A stretch of DNA of 64,000 nt from Cladopsammia gracilis (GCA_022457155.1 JAJGOT010000260.1:496001-560000); one strand, 5' to 3'. Positions 19,652 to 31,465 are shown, counted from the stretch's first letter. Program-made: numbers and translations. Notes: generated by a model not told the origin, from the sequence alone.

Positions 19652-19741
19652 TTCTCACGGATGCGAAGAGCCTATTAGACTGGAGATGTTGACAAAACCG
19701 CTGCAAGTGAAAGCAAATTGCGAGATAATAATTACAGCTAG
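19652..19741 (+). CDS. Candidate exon b, copy 1
   Basis: Acceptor AATCTTCCAG and donor AG|GTATGT. In the open frame it reads SHGCEEPIRLEMLTKPLQVK then ANCEIIITA and leaves in phase 2. That phase joins correctly to exon a copy 2 at 19958, whose frame then runs through RIEDRILLMKKMGLKSINKP to TAA. A 3' coding end is thus possible, but no upstream exon or homologue is known to me. A non-coding RNA is equally plausible. Confidence 0.35.
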
Positions 19742-19957
19742 GTATGTATACTTATACTTTTTTGAGTGAGGGAGAGAGACTGTGTGTACGCGACACCTGT
19801 AACTGCGCGACCACATACACGCAACACGCGCGCGATAATTTTGGAGCACATATTATAGCCACTCACATTCCTCATAATTACACTGATTAGAAAAGTCTGT
19901 TTTCTACCACTAATGCTCTTTTGTTGCGTAAACAGTTCTCTTTGTAGAGAATTACAG

Positions 19958-20051
19958 GGAATTACGGATTGAAGACAGGATTCTCCTTATGAAGAAAATG
20001 GGTCTCAAGTCTATCAACAAACCATCGTTTAACACACAATGCAACTAACAG
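19958..20051 (+). CDS. Candidate exon a, copy 2 (possible terminal coding exon)
   Basis: Acceptor AATTACAG and donor AACAG|GTAAGTC. Same 94-bp length as copy 1. The frame is compatible with exon b copy 1 upstream and ends in TAA eight bases before the donor end. Confidence 0.35.
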
Positions 20052-20093
20052 GTAAGTCTGGATTTTTTTACGATTAACAAAGGAAAAGTGACA

Positions 20094-20374
20094 GTGTGGT
20101 TTTCAATTGAGTATCGAAAGTAACTTTGCTATTGCTTTGGTTTTGCATTGCTGCGCTTTGTGATTGGTTAAAATATCTCACGCCACTTTTTCAACCAATC
20201 AGAGGTAAAAGCAAAACCAATTCTGACTTGCTCGCACGCGTTTTCCCGCGCTTGGCGCTGGCGACAGTATTTGCTGCCAGCTCTGATTGGTTCATTGGAT
20301 TGTCTGTGTTTGTTGTGATTGGCCATTGTGGTTACTATGGTTTTGGTTTTAAGACACTCGAGTGAAGACCGCTC
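20094..20374. mobile_element. Family C MITE, copy 4 (intact)
   Basis: The ends GTGTGGTTTTCAATTGAGT and CACTCGAGTGAAGACCGC pair imperfectly. The inside carries TGATTGGTT/AACCAATCA boxes and GTTTTCCCGCGCTTGGCGC. It serves as the empty-site reference for copy 3. Confidence 0.75.
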
Positions 20375-20451
20375 TACGATTTAAGATTAATAACTAATAT
20401 TTACCAATAACAATGTTAATCTTACAGTTTTGCAATGTTTTAATCTTGCAG

Positions 20452-20531
20452 TTCTCAGGGATGCCAGGAGCCTATTAGACTGGACCTGGTGATACTAAGA
20501 TACTAAGATGCGAGATACAAATTGCAACAAG
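20452..20531 (+). CDS. Candidate exon b, copy 2
   Basis: Acceptor AATCTTGCAG and donor ACAAG|GTACAT. The frame matching copy 1 reads SQGCQEPIRLDLVILRY and then stops, so this copy cannot extend the protein. It fits a decayed duplicate or a non-coding transcript. Confidence 0.25.
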
Positions 20532-20667
20532 GTACATATACGCCTCATTGTTTTTCTAATTCATTCATTTAAGTGTATCACAGAAAGAGGTTTATCCATA
20601 GCTGGGATTAAACAAAACAGAATTGGCCGCCAGCGAAAAGTTAGGTGGCTCCCTAGGGTATTAAGTT

Positions 20668-21117
20668 ATGATCCGTATAAGAAGGATAGTGATGAACGGC
20701 AATGCACGATGGAATGTCAACTATTTTCATTGTTACAACTAGTGATCTCATTGGCCTAGACTCAAAAACCGCTAAAAAGTTAAGGTTCATGGTGCATAAA
20801 GTCTAATTTTTTTATGGTTTCAAGTATTTTGAGACCCAATCAAACAACATGCAATTTTTAAAAGATATTGTATTTGGGGAGCTTCATCAAAGAAGCAAAA
20901 TTAGTAGCTATTGTCTTCTGCTATTCTGATTGGTTAAGCACGAACATTTCCTAAAATATATTTGACGCAAATGGATTTTCTGTATTTTATACTGAAATAT
21001 AATTATGAACCATCAGCCACTCCTCTATTATTAAAATCAAAGATATTCTATGTGGGGAAGAGCCAATGCCGCAGAACAATGAAGTTTGCTATAGTTCTTA
21101 TGTGAAGCATTACTTGA
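20668..21117 (+). repeat. Element B, copy 2 (full length, about 450 bp)
   Basis: Matches copy 3 at 34209-34657 from ATGATCCG(C/T)ATAAGAAGG to ATGTGAAGCATTACTT. It contains GGGGAAGAGCCAATGCCGCA. No coding potential. Class unknown. Confidence 0.75.
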
Positions 21118-21439
21118 TAAAAGCCCGTGCATATAATTGACAAAATAACGTACAATTTTCTTGTCTTCCAATTGTAGTTTACGAAAGGATTTCAACATCT
21201 TTTATATCCCTATTTATCAGTTGTCAGTGCCATGGAAACACAACACCAAGAGAATGGCTATCTGGCGGAAATGAATACGGACAACATTTGTGAAGGAAAA
21301 GACACAGGGTCAGCGAGACGGTTTTCCCAATACCACGCAATTTCGTACGTTGAGCTATCAACGTTGAGCTATCCTTATTATATAAATGAACTTTTATAGC
21401 TTTTTCCTGCAAGTGTACATAAAATTGATGTTAAGGCTT

Positions 21440-21481
21440 AATCCATTTTTAAGAAATTTGTTAATAAAGTATTATTATTAA

Positions 21482-21513
<32 letters not shown>

Positions 21514-21520
21514 TAATAAC
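21440..21520 (+). mobile_element. LINE-type 3' tail with (AAT)n
   Basis: AAGAAATTTGTTAATAAAGT followed by ATTATT and (AAT)n matches AAGAAATTTGTTAATAAAAT at about 30717, so both are 3' ends of one retroposon family. Confidence 0.5.
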
Positions 21521-23559
21521 AATCGTTATACAGGGAGCTCACTTCACTATTTTAGTGGTATTCTGTGAGGCCCTGTTACATATTTCTTTATTAAAAGAAT
21601 ACGTGAACGTTTGTATCTCACAATTTGCGAAGTTTTAGAAAAGTCACCGATGGAAACGAGAGAAAATCTGCTAAAAGATCTGTTTTATGCGGCTGATATC
21701 TGAGAGGAATGTGGAGGGAAGCCTTTAAACAACAAACTTCACAAAAACTTTATCAAAAGACTGACAATTATCGTGACTACGGACATGCAACTCTACTGAT
21801 CACTTCAAAGGCGAGGAGAGCTCAACTGAATTTGATGTTGTCTTACATGTACCTTTATGGAGAATTTATTAAAATCTGCATTCTGTCTTAGATTGAGGAA
21901 TTTTCATCATTAAAGAAAGGGAAAAGAACCCAGGAACAGCTGGAAAGAGGTAAGTCTTGATGTCATCATCTGATGCAGCTGCTCGAACAAGCCTTTGCTT
22001 ATTTGCGAAAGTGATTCAAAGCCATGAGTAAAGTGAGGACTAGAGTCGCCGACTTCCTCTCGTTTGCCTTGAAATTGGTCATGCACTTATCGAGAGCCCT
22101 TAACAAGTTTGAAACTGGTCTTGAAAGTCGTCGTTCAGAGTTTTCTTTTGTTTGGCCTTCGCTTCAAATTTTTATGAGTTTTGCAGTCAGACGTTTTCGT
22201 AAATGTTCAGTGGGCTCAACTATTTAATCATGTCCAATTATTAAGTTCATGGAGGGAATTAGTTCGTTCGTTCGCCTCATCCACCTACTGCAAAGCTATC
22301 CAGACACGTTCTTTTTAAATTGAAGAGATCTCAGTCAGAAATTGGCCACTGTTAAAAAGATGAGCGCTTTGATCACGTGTACATTCTACTTGTACACTTT
22401 AAATCTCTTGACTGGAATCGCTGTAGTAACTGAGACTTAAAGGAAACTCTCGTCTACTTCTTATTCTTTAGCTCTCTTTGTCTCCCGTTCTTGTTTGGCC
22501 TGGCCTTATACACAATTCGTTTTCACCTCAGGTTACAAAGGAGGAGAAGAAGGACACAAGGACGACTAGTGACGCGAAACAAATCACATCACAGGTACAT
22601 CAACAGGAACATAATAATTCAAAGTCTTTTGTTCTTACGTTGGGCTCAAGCGTCATGCTTCCTTGGACTCCTTAATTGCGGTCGCCTTTTAACTTGCGCC
22701 TAGTGTTTTCCTGTTTGCTAAACTAACTTTAGGAGAAAAAAAGGGAAACTGATCATAGACTTTTTGTGTTTACGCTCAATCCCTAGGCATTCAATAACCC
22801 ATAGCCGTTAACTACAAAATTGGGTGCAGAAGTAGTCTGCTCCGAAAAATTGGAATTGAGCTGCTATTTTCGTCTGAAATTGGGCATATACTTTGACAAT
22901 TGTGGTCTGCAGTGTTCACACTACTCCTGAAAAACTCCTTGAATTTCATACACATATTTTTGTACCCTGGAAAACTGCTGGAATTCCGTCATCTTGAATC
23001 TTGATTCTTGGGTCGGGGCTTAACCCATTGCCATTCAGGTAAAGCAAGACCTAAGGGAACTTACATATTAAAGTGCTGGGAGTGATCGACGGACCTTTTA
23101 GGGGTTGAAATTCGTTTTTGCGACGAGTGGGAGGTTAACCACCGATCGAGAACCTTTGGGAAACGATGTCCACAAGAACACAAGTCTGCTACCTCTTGGG
23201 GGTTTCTCATTTCAAACATTCAGCGAAACTCCCGTGAATTTTAATACTCCAACCACAGTAAGAAACTACGAGATTGCAGTCTAATTGTTAAATGTACTAT
23301 ATATTTTCAGCTATTTCAAGCTACTTCAAAATGCCTTGGAAACTCTATTAAAGGATCTTCACTCTCATCCGATGAAATGGACCCATGATCAGGATAATGG
23401 ATCAATAGCTGTTCCTGTTGCATGCTTCTGATAGTTTCTAATCTGTGCAAATTATCTTAGTCGTAAAACAGCGATTTATAAGGCCTCCTTTAAAATTTAG
23501 GCGTTATTCACGATAGCAACCATGTTGCGCGTGTTAGCAAGCTCGACCTGTATATGATT
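21521..23559. other. Mostly unannotated; two weak exon candidates
   Basis: Two short segments have splice-like borders. 21892-21949 (TGTCTTAG| ... |GTAAGT) reads IEEFSSLKKGKRTQEQLER in phase 0. 22532-22594 (CACCTCAG| ... |GTACAT) reads VTKEEKKDTRTTSDAKQITS in phase 0. Their phases do not join without a stop. They could be exons of a non-coding RNA or chance matches. Confidence 0.25.
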
Positions 23560-24134
23560 TAAGAAGGAATGATAACTGTGTTTATATAACAAGTAAGAAA
23601 GTGCGCGTGTTTTAGCAAATAACTGGTACATGAATTAAGGAGGGTTAATATTGCCGGTATATACAAGAATTAGTTGTTTGTGTGTATTAACAAACAACTG
23701 ATACATAAATTAAGGACTGGTCATGGATATTTAAGAATTAAGTGTGTGCGTATAAGCAAACAATTGATACATGCAAAACATCATCACCCAGTCTTAATTT
23801 GTAAGCACTAAGAGTGCGTGCGTGTTAAAAGCGAACAACTATTATATGAAATACGACGGGGTCATGTTTATAGAAGTATTAAGAGTGCGCTTGTTAGCAA
23901 ATAACTGATACATGAATTAAGGTCTAGAAGGCATATAACGTTTATATAAATAAGCAATGAGAGTGCTTGTGTAAGCAAATAAGTGATACATGAATTAAGG
24001 CTTTGAAGGCATATAATGTTTATATAAATAAGTGTGCGCGTGTTAGCACATAAATGATACATGAATTAAAAAGGGATAATGATTATATATTAAGTAGTAA
24101 GAGTGCGCGTGCAAGGCAATAACTCATACATGAT

Positions 24135-24645
24135 ATGTTTTTGTGGTATTGGATTCAGGCCAATGGCAGTGAATACGTAGCTACAGTTAGATATCTTTCA
24201 ATATCATATGTTTTCGGTTCGCCTTCGTCTTGTAAAATCTTTTGTTTTTCACATTGCGTTTTATATCAGGCCTCGCAAGAAGCATTCCTCGATGAAACCT
24301 TCTGACCAAGCAACAGATTCTTGGCAGGGCATACCGGTGGCCTTGATGGAAGTTCTAGCTGAGTACCAGATAACCACCAAATAACCAAGCAGGATTTGGC
24401 AGACATGCACCTCGTGGTGGGTCACAAATAGTTTTACGCCAAGTAATCACTCTCCTCACCAGGTCCGCTGCTGATACTACCATCGCCCTCTGTCCAGCAG
24501 ATTCCAGCTTGGCTTCTGCTCTACCGGAGGTTACTTCGTCTCTTCATCCATTCAAGCTGAAGGACGAGATTGCCAAAATTAAAGGGAAGTTTGGGGGGCC
24601 GAAGGCCGCTTCTTCCTCGCTTCACGATACTCTTTACACTGTCCA
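24135..24645. other. Non-repeat island in the minisatellite
   Basis: Unrelated to the 67-bp unit. Plus frame 24509-24650 (HPFKLKDEIAKIKGKFGG) has some protein-like character but no recognised family. TATATCAG at 24270 could be a splice acceptor. Confidence 0.3.
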
Positions 24646-26652
24646 TATAAGCATTACGAGTCCTGCGCGTGTTAGTGATAAATTATACATGAATTGAGAA
24701 GAGATGTTTTATACGATTTAAGGGTAAGCGCGTCTTAGCAAACACCTAATACATTAAAAGATAATGTTTATAATAAAGAATGTGCGCGTGTTTTAGAAAA
24801 CAACGGATACATGAAATAAGAAGGGATACTAATGTTTATATGAGTATTAAGAGTGTGCGCGTGCTTTAGCAACAACGGATACATAAATTGAGAAGGGATA
24901 ATATTTATAAGTATTAAGAGAGCGCGTGTTAACAAATACCTGATACATGAATTACGACGGGGTAATATTTATATAAGTATAAGTATAAGTATGTGCGCGT
25001 GCTTTAGCAACAACGGATACATAAATCGAGAAGGGATAATATTTATAAGTATTAAGAGAGCGCGTGTTAACAAATACCTGATACATGAATTACGACGGGG
25101 TGATGTTTATATAAGTATTGAGTGTGCGCGTGTTAGAAAACAACTGATACATGAATTATGACGGGATAATGTTTATATAAGTATTAAGAGAGCGCGTGTT
25201 AGCAAACAACTGATACATGAATTACGACGGGATAATGTTTAAATAAGTATTAAGAGCGTGTGTTAACAAACAACTGATACATGAATTACGACGGGATAAC
25301 GTTTACAGAAGTATTGAGTGTGCACGTGTTAGCGAACAACTGATACATGAATTAAGGAGGGATAATATTTATATAAGTATTAAGAGAGCGCGTGTTAAGA
25401 AATAACTGATACACGAATTACGACGAGGTAATGTTTATATAAGTATTGAGTGTGCACATGTTAGCAAATAACTGATACATGAATGAAGGAGGGATACTGT
25501 TTATATAAGTATTGAGAGAGCGCGTGTTAGCAAATAACTGATACATGAATTACGACGGGTAATATTTATAAAAGTATTGGGTGTATACGTGTTAGCGAAC
25601 AACGGATACATGAATTAAGAAGGGATAATATTTATATAAGTATTAAAAGAGCACGTGTTCGCAAAGAACTGATACATGAATTACCACGGGGTAATATTTA
25701 TATAAGTATTAAGTATTAAACAACTGATACATGAATTACGACGGGGTAATATTTATATAAGTATTAAGAGAGCGCGTGTTAACAAACAACTGATACATGA
25801 ATTACGACGGGATAACGTTTGTGGAAGTATTGAGTGTGCACGTGTTAGCAAACAACTGATACATGAATTGAGGAGGGATAATATTTATATAAGTATTAAG
25901 AGAGTGTTAACAAATAAATGATACATGAATTACGACGGGGTGATGTTTTTAAAGTATTGAGTGTGCGCGTGTTAGCAAATAACTGATACATGAATGAAGG
26001 AGGGATACTGTTTATATAAGTATTGAGAGAGCGCGTGTTAGCAAATAACTGATACATGAATTACGACGGGTAATATTTATAAAAGTATTGGGTGTATACG
26101 TGTTAGCGAACAACGGATACATGAATTAAGAAGGGATAATATTTATATAAGTATTAAAAGAGCACGTGTTCGCAAAGAACTGATACATGAATTACCACGG
26201 GGTAATATTTATATAAGTATTAAGTATTAAACAACTGATACATGAATTACGACGGGGTAATATTTAAATAAGTATTAAGAGAGCGCGTGTTAACAAACAA
26301 CTGATACATGAATTACGACGGGATAACGTTTGTGGAAGTATTGAGTGTGCACGTGTTAGCAAACAACTGATACATGAATTGAGGAGGGATAATATTTATA
26401 TAAGTATTAAGAGAGTGTTAACAAATAAATGATACATGAATTACGACGGGGTGATGTTTTTAAAGTATTGAGTGTGCGCGTGTTAGCAAATAACTGATAC
26501 ATGAATTAAGAAGGGATAATATTTATAAAAGTATTAAGTGTACACATGTTAGCGAACAACGGATGCATGAATTAAGAAGGGATAATATTTATATTTGCTT
26601 AAGTTTTAAGAGAGCGCGTGTAGCTAGCAAATAACTGATACATGAATTACGA

Positions 26653-27008
26653 ATGAATGAATTCCTTTAGTTAAGTGTCTATACGGTATTAAAACCACTA
26701 AATGAGGACACTATAAAATATATTAAAAATATGAAAATCTAACTTTTCTTATAAATGCTGAAACTGGTTAAAATTGTTTAAGTATTTACAATATATACAA
26801 GATAAAATACAAAACTTACATTAAGAACTACATAATATACAAGTTTCGGAGGAGTTATCAGTGGCTAAAATATCTAAGTCAAGCTTACGAATGTTTTTCT
26901 CAAAAGATGACAATGTTGGTAAACTTCTAATGTCTTTGAATACAATATTCCATATCTAAGGCCCAGTATGTTTTATGGTGTGCTTGCCATATGTAACTGT
27001 ATTGAACT
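26653..27008 (-). mobile_element. Retroposon family F, copy 4, inside the minisatellite
   Basis: GTTAAGTGTC ... GAGGACACTATAAA matches the family F tail. The minisatellite resumes at about 27009 (TAATGTTTATATAA). Orientation is minus, as for the other three copies. Confidence 0.6.
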
Positions 27009-27255
27009 AGTAATGTTTATATAACTATTAAGTGTGTGCGTATTTCAGCAAATAACTGATACATGAAATACAGTACGAATGGATAATAATGTTTATATGA
27101 GTATTAAGTGTGCGCGTGTTAGTAAACAACTGATACATGCAATAAGAAAGTATAATGTTTATATATGAATTAAAAGTGCGTGCATGTTAGCAAACGACTG
27201 ACACATGGATTAAAAATGCATAATGTTTATATAAGTATCAAGTGCATGCGAGTGA

Positions 27256-28567
27256 ATTGTAAAGGAGTTTGCATGATGTGTTTATGTAAGATATAAAAAT
27301 ATGCCTTCGTTAAAAATGAAAAAGAGTTATCGCTGTTTTGGATTCATTTCAAAGGAACAGGAAAATAGAACTGTTGCTGATATTTATCACGAGCTAAACA
27401 TCGTTTGGCACAAAAACGTAGAGTATAAGATATGAAATAAACGTACAGTCATTTTACAATTATAGCCGCTGGCCAGATCAAATTCTCCCTTTTCATTTTC
27501 TTCGCTTTTTTCTGATTTTCTCTCCACAGTTCTCATTAGAACTACTGTCAGGCTATAGCGAGGAAACTAAAAACTCTAGTTGCATTGGATAGTTCAAGAG
27601 GAATATAAAACAGGAACTGCACTGCCAGTATTTTTCGCATTAATGAGAACAATAAAGGTCACGTGACCAGGAATTAAGACACCACCGGGTGAAAGCTAGG
27701 GTTATGCCTAACTTATACCGGTGTCAGGTTTAGGATTGTTGGGTAAGGGTTAATGGGTGACGGTTGGGGTTACGTTCTTTGTGTAAGGGTTAAATTCAGG
27801 GCATTGGTTGCTGTTTGGGCCGCGATAGGTCACGTGACAAGCATTCCTGACACTTTGGATCACAATAGATGAAGAAACTATACTGTTCCTACTGTATTGA
27901 GCCTAAATAAAGTTCCTTGTCAAATTATTTACACCCCTTACTTCAATTTTGGGCTGTGTCCTGTTGTTAAAAGTTTGAGGGCTTGTGCCATCAACCCCTC
28001 TTACTTTTTGCCCTGTGCTCAAATTGACACAAAAATTTGCAAAGAGACCAGTACTGACCAGTCTTGCTTGTTTAAAGAATCTATAAGATCAACAAGTGCA
28101 TTAACTAACAAAAAAAATATTTTTGGTTAATGTATCATATATAATAATATTGTAGTTTCTTATTAATTTTATTAATAATGTATCATATATGACAGAAATA
28201 TTGTAATTTCTTACATTTGATTTTTTATCGTATTGTAAATTAGTTCTAATAAAACAAGTTGGAGGAACTAGTAAACTATTGCATTTTATTGTATTGTGAG
28301 CAAAATCTCATTTGTGGTCCTTCAAATAAAAGCTGTTTAACATTGTTTTCCAGTGTTGTCCTTTCTTTTACATTTTGAGTTTTCATTTTCGCATTGGGAG
28401 CTCTTCGCTTGGTAATTTTTTTTGAAATTTCGAAGATGTGATCCCACAGTTTGAGGGGTAGAGGTGTGTTAGCTGCAGACAATACTGGTATTTTTCGTAC
28501 GGGTGTTTCAAACAACAATCGTGTGCGATACTCATAAAAAGGTGATTACCGTTTTATTGTCCCATTA
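27256..28567. other. No gene recognised
   Basis: GGTCACGTGAC occurs at about 27657 and 27827 and brackets GGGTTA-rich DNA (GGGTAAGGGTTAATGGG). This looks like an old repeat, not a telomere. A duplicated AATGTATCATATAT segment lies at 28128 and 28177. Confidence 0.4.
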
Positions 28568-28775
28568 AGCTGAATTTCCACTGTTTCGTAATTATTTCGT
28601 AATTTTTTACATGCTTAAGTATAATTAGAGATGATGTATGAACAGTTTGCGCAAAAGTTAAAGCTTGAGCACGGTTCAACTTTTTACGTTTACGCAAGCT
28701 GTTCATACATTGTCTCTAATTGTATTTATGCACGTAAAACGCAACGAGTAATTACGCGACAGTGAAACTCCAGCT
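28568..28775. mobile_element. MITE with TTTCCACTGTTTCGTAATTA ends
   Basis: The left arm AGCTGAATTTCCACTGT ... AATTAGAGATGATGTATGAA and right arm TTCATACATTGTCTCTAATT ... ACAGTGAAACTCCAGCT pair over about 80 bp. Confidence 0.7.
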
Positions 28776-28919
28776 CTAATTCGTCCCTGTGATTTTTGGG
28801 ATGGTTTGGGTAACCAATACGAGCTATGATTGGTTAATTGGTTGGAAACGATTAACCTATCGTAACTAACGCTGGTTACCCAAACGATCCCAGAAATCCT
28901 AGTGACGAACGCTGGTGCT
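28772..28919. mobile_element. Short inverted-repeat element abutting the previous MITE
   Basis: GTGATTTTTGGGATGGTTTG then GGTAACC pairs with GGTTACCCAAACGATCCCAG then AAATCCTAGTGAC. It overlaps or touches the right end of the element at 28568. Confidence 0.6.
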
Positions 28920-30140
28920 TAGCGTCTCCCTGAAGATTCTGGAGTGGAAAATTGTCGCTACCATTTAATTTACCTGTTTCTTGTTTTTTTTTTTGTCCTA
29001 TTCCGCAAGTCACTGCATTGTTGAGTTCAGCTAGCCCAGGGTTTTTCTCCTCGGAGCATTTGGACGGAGTAATGCATTAGCTTACATTTCCATTTTGTAC
29101 TATAGAGATTTTGAGGTTTCAAGATTCTTCGAGATCAGAATGATATAGATCTTTCCTCCATCGAGGCGTCTCTTGCACTCTTTGCCTGCATTCACTTCGC
29201 TCAGCGTCTCACCCTTGAGTTGAGGCTGTTGTCTTACAGCAACATTTATCGTTCTCACCTGTATGAACCGATGGGCTTCGGTTTAAAACGCCTATTTTTC
29301 GTGGTTAAGTGAGTACTCTTTCCATAACCATTCGCACAAAGTCTATAAAATTCCCCCAGACGAACCAAAACAGGCTGAACGAGATCATATTAACTCCTGT
29401 CATCCTCAGATGTTCAGATCCAAAATGATCGCTGCGGCATTCTGGTGCAATAACTATTACTTTAGAAGAAACTATCAGCAACGGGAGAATACACGATAAG
29501 ACGATTCTGAATGTATTTTTTCAAGACGAACGATATTCCCATCTTTCATCATGAAGTTTGATATCTGGCATCCTTTTGATCAGTTGTTTTCGTTTTTTTT
29601 AGTTTAAATTCCTCCAGTTTCTAGGATAAGTGAATTAGCTTGAAACTAACTCAGATAGTTAGAGTTAAAAGAAGTTGGCTAAAAAGAGCTGTCGCATAAA
29701 AGATATTAACAACATTAAAGTGTTAAAGTGATTCCTCAGATGAAATTAAGTTGACGAACTTTTTTTTTTTACTTTCTCTGATTTTTCCCTACCAAGCATT
29801 GTTTCAAAAAATGCATAAAAAACATAGGTCATCATTCTCGCGAAATAGATGTAATGGACTATAGTTAATTTTTATGTTGTACTGCCTATCACTCGTGATT
29901 ATTTGATCAGTTCACATTACTTTACGCGCTAGCATAAAGCATAATTAAAATGGTATGCTGCTTGAAAACTGTAATAGATAAAACCTACCGACCATAAGGA
30001 CAATTTGATATATGGTCCACGGCAGAGGTAGACAGTCTCGATCAAACGGCATTGACTCAAAACACTTCTTGCGTGCATGATCTCGTGATCACACTTAGTA
30101 GTATAGGGACATGGTGATCCTAGCTCACTTTTCTCCGAAG
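28920..30140. other. No recognised feature
   Basis: No repeat family, RNA or convincing coding frame seen. Confidence 0.4.
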
Positions 30141-30407
30141 CTTGAAGCTTGAATCTTGAATCTTGAATCTTGAATCTTGAATCTTGAATCTTGAATCTTG
30201 AATCTTGAATCTTGAATCTTGAATCTTGAATCTTGAATCTTGAATCTTGAATCTTGAATCTTGAATCTTGAATCTTGATTCTTGAATCTTGAATCTTGAA
30301 TCTTGAATCTTGAATCTTGAATCTTGAATCTTGAATCTTGAATCTTGAATCTTGAATCTTGAATCTTGAATCTTGAATCTTGAATCTTGAATCTTGAATC
30401 TTGAATC
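30141..30407. repeat. Heptamer microsatellite (CTTGAAT)n, about 38 copies
   Basis: CTTGAAT repeats with almost no variation; one unit at about 30274 reads CTTGATT. The right edge meets the Polinton-like fragment within two bases. Confidence 0.95.
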
Positions 30408-30408
30408 A

Positions 30409-30612
30409 GGTCTTAGCTGGGATGCATTGCTGAAATACGGAAGCGTTGAGTTGAAGCTCTTGACAGACTACAACATGCACCTTTTCGTGGAAAAGGGAAT
30501 GAGGGTGGAATATGTATGGAGAGCAGAGGCTTTTGCAAGGCAAACAACCCCCTTCTTGATGACTATGCTCCAAGTCAGATTCGATGTATTCTCTTACTTT
30601 TTTCTGAACAGT
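30409..30612 (+). pseudogene. Family-B DNA polymerase relic, Polinton/Maverick-like
   Basis: The frame from 30409 reads GLSWDALLKYGSVELKLLTD then YNMHLFVEKGM. After an apparent one-base loss at about 30500 the match continues as GGICMESRGFCKANNPLLDD. The order W-x-A-x-L-K, then ELLTD, then M-x-L-F-x-E-K-G, then K-A-N-N-P is what I know from protein-primed B-type polymerases of Polinton/Maverick-like elements in invertebrate genomes. Only about 65 codons remain, with no catalytic D-x-x-N-L-Y or DTD motif in range. This is a dead fragment of an integrated element. A related linear-plasmid polymerase is the alternative. Confidence 0.55.
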
Positions 30613-30635
30613 AGACCAGTTCTGATGAAAGGTTT

Positions 30636-30639
30636 CAAC

Positions 30640-30680
<41 letters not shown>

Positions 30681-30785
30681 GTTGTAATTTTATATTGTAA
30701 ATTTAAGATTGTTTAAAGAAATTTGTTAATAAAATTATTCATTATTATTATTATTATTATTATTATTAATATTATTATTATTATT
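30636..30785 (+). repeat. (ATT)n microsatellites and LINE-type 3' tail
   Basis: Two (ATT)n runs flank AAGAAATTTGTTAATAAAAT, the tail also seen at 21450. Confidence 0.8.
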
Positions 30786-30916
30786 CCATAACAAATTGAC
30801 TCAGCAATATTGCTGGAGATGACACTGGCCCTGGTCAAGTGGCAACAAGCCACCTTAGATCCCAAGGACTCTTCGGAGGATTCTTACAGTCCCTAACAAA
30901 ACCGTCTTTTGGATAG

Positions 30917-30937
30917 TTACTGATCTTGTCCGCACAC

Positions 30938-30971
<34 letters not shown>

Positions 30972-30994
30972 GTAGTAAAACTATCTGTATGCAT

Positions 30995-31038
<44 letters not shown>

Positions 31039-31465
31039 CATTTTTATTATTATTACTCGTATTTCGCTCAAACCAAGCAACTTCTTCGCAAAAAATGCAA
31101 TAGGAATACCTCCCTCCATGAAAACCTGGTTTGGTTTTCTTGATGCATGAAGCATAAAAGTCATTCGCTGGCCATCTTCTTTGTAATCTTTTTTCCGTAA
31201 ACCCTATTCTTACTTTTCCATAAGAGCACCAGATGTCTTTCTCTGAAGTATTTTGCATTATTTTTATCAAATTTTGTCTGTTTCGTTGTTTTGAAGAACC
31301 TAGGTCAAAGAGCCGCTTTGCTTCGATTCCGCTTGTATTTTCTAAAAATAGGAAACAGACACCCCATGCTAGCGGGGTTTTGTTTTTAAATGTATGAATT
31401 TGATCACCTACGTTAAAGCTGGAGTTGTGGTCTATGTTGAGTTTTAACTGTTGCCAAGAACACAT
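30917..31465 (-). CDS. Hypothetical 182-codon frame ending in polyasparagine
   Basis: An ATG at 31465 opens a frame of about 140 non-repetitive residues (MCSWQQLKLNIDHNSSF ... WFERNTSNNNK) that runs into the (ATT)n array as polyAsn. I recognise no domain. There are several Cys and Trp but no clear metal-binding pattern. Length alone makes a chance frame unlikely but not impossible. It could also be a mobile-element fragment. Confidence 0.2.
30939..31049. repeat. (ATT)n microsatellites
   Basis: Two long (ATT)n runs (about 30939-30971 and 31000-31049) separated by GTAGTAAAACTATCTG. On the minus strand the second run codes a run of asparagine at the end of the frame below. Confidence 0.85.

Larger units (their letters stand above)
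18480..20531 (+). repeat. Local duplication of a two-exon-like unit with a family C MITE
   Basis: Unit 1 (about 18480-19765) and unit 2 (about 19766-20531) share ACACGCAACAC then CGCGATAA, TATTATAGCCACT, segment a (18667-18760 and 19958-20051, both 94 bp), a family C MITE in the same orientation, and segment b (19652-19741 and 20452-20531). Unit 1 is longer because a LINE sits in its MITE. Confidence 0.8.
23560..27255. repeat. 67-bp minisatellite array with insertions
   Basis: The unit is about 67 bp and contains AAGTATTAAGAGAGCGCGTG, TTAGCAAATAACTGATACAT, and GAATTACGACGGG. Copies are diverged at the left (23560-24130) and right (27005-27255) and most regular at 25100-26640. A non-repeat island lies at 24135-24645 and a retroposon at 26653-27008. 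Two-unit (about 136 bp, near 24856 and 24992) and eight-unit (511 bp) blocks have been duplicated inside the array. There is no consistent open frame. Confidence 0.9.

Noticed and set aside
23560..26640. Hammerhead ribozyme satellite (CTGATACATGAA resembles the conserved core)
   Set aside because: The required CTGATGA and paired GAAA segments are not present in the unit; the same holds for the 58-bp and 163-bp units.
23560..27255. CRISPR-like array
   Set aside because: The repeat is continuous and tandem, without unique spacers of constant length, and the genome is eukaryotic.
27660..27840. Interstitial telomere repeat (GGGTTA-like words)
   Set aside because: Only scattered GGGTTA words, no tandem run; better explained as an old repeat bounded by GGTCACGTGAC.
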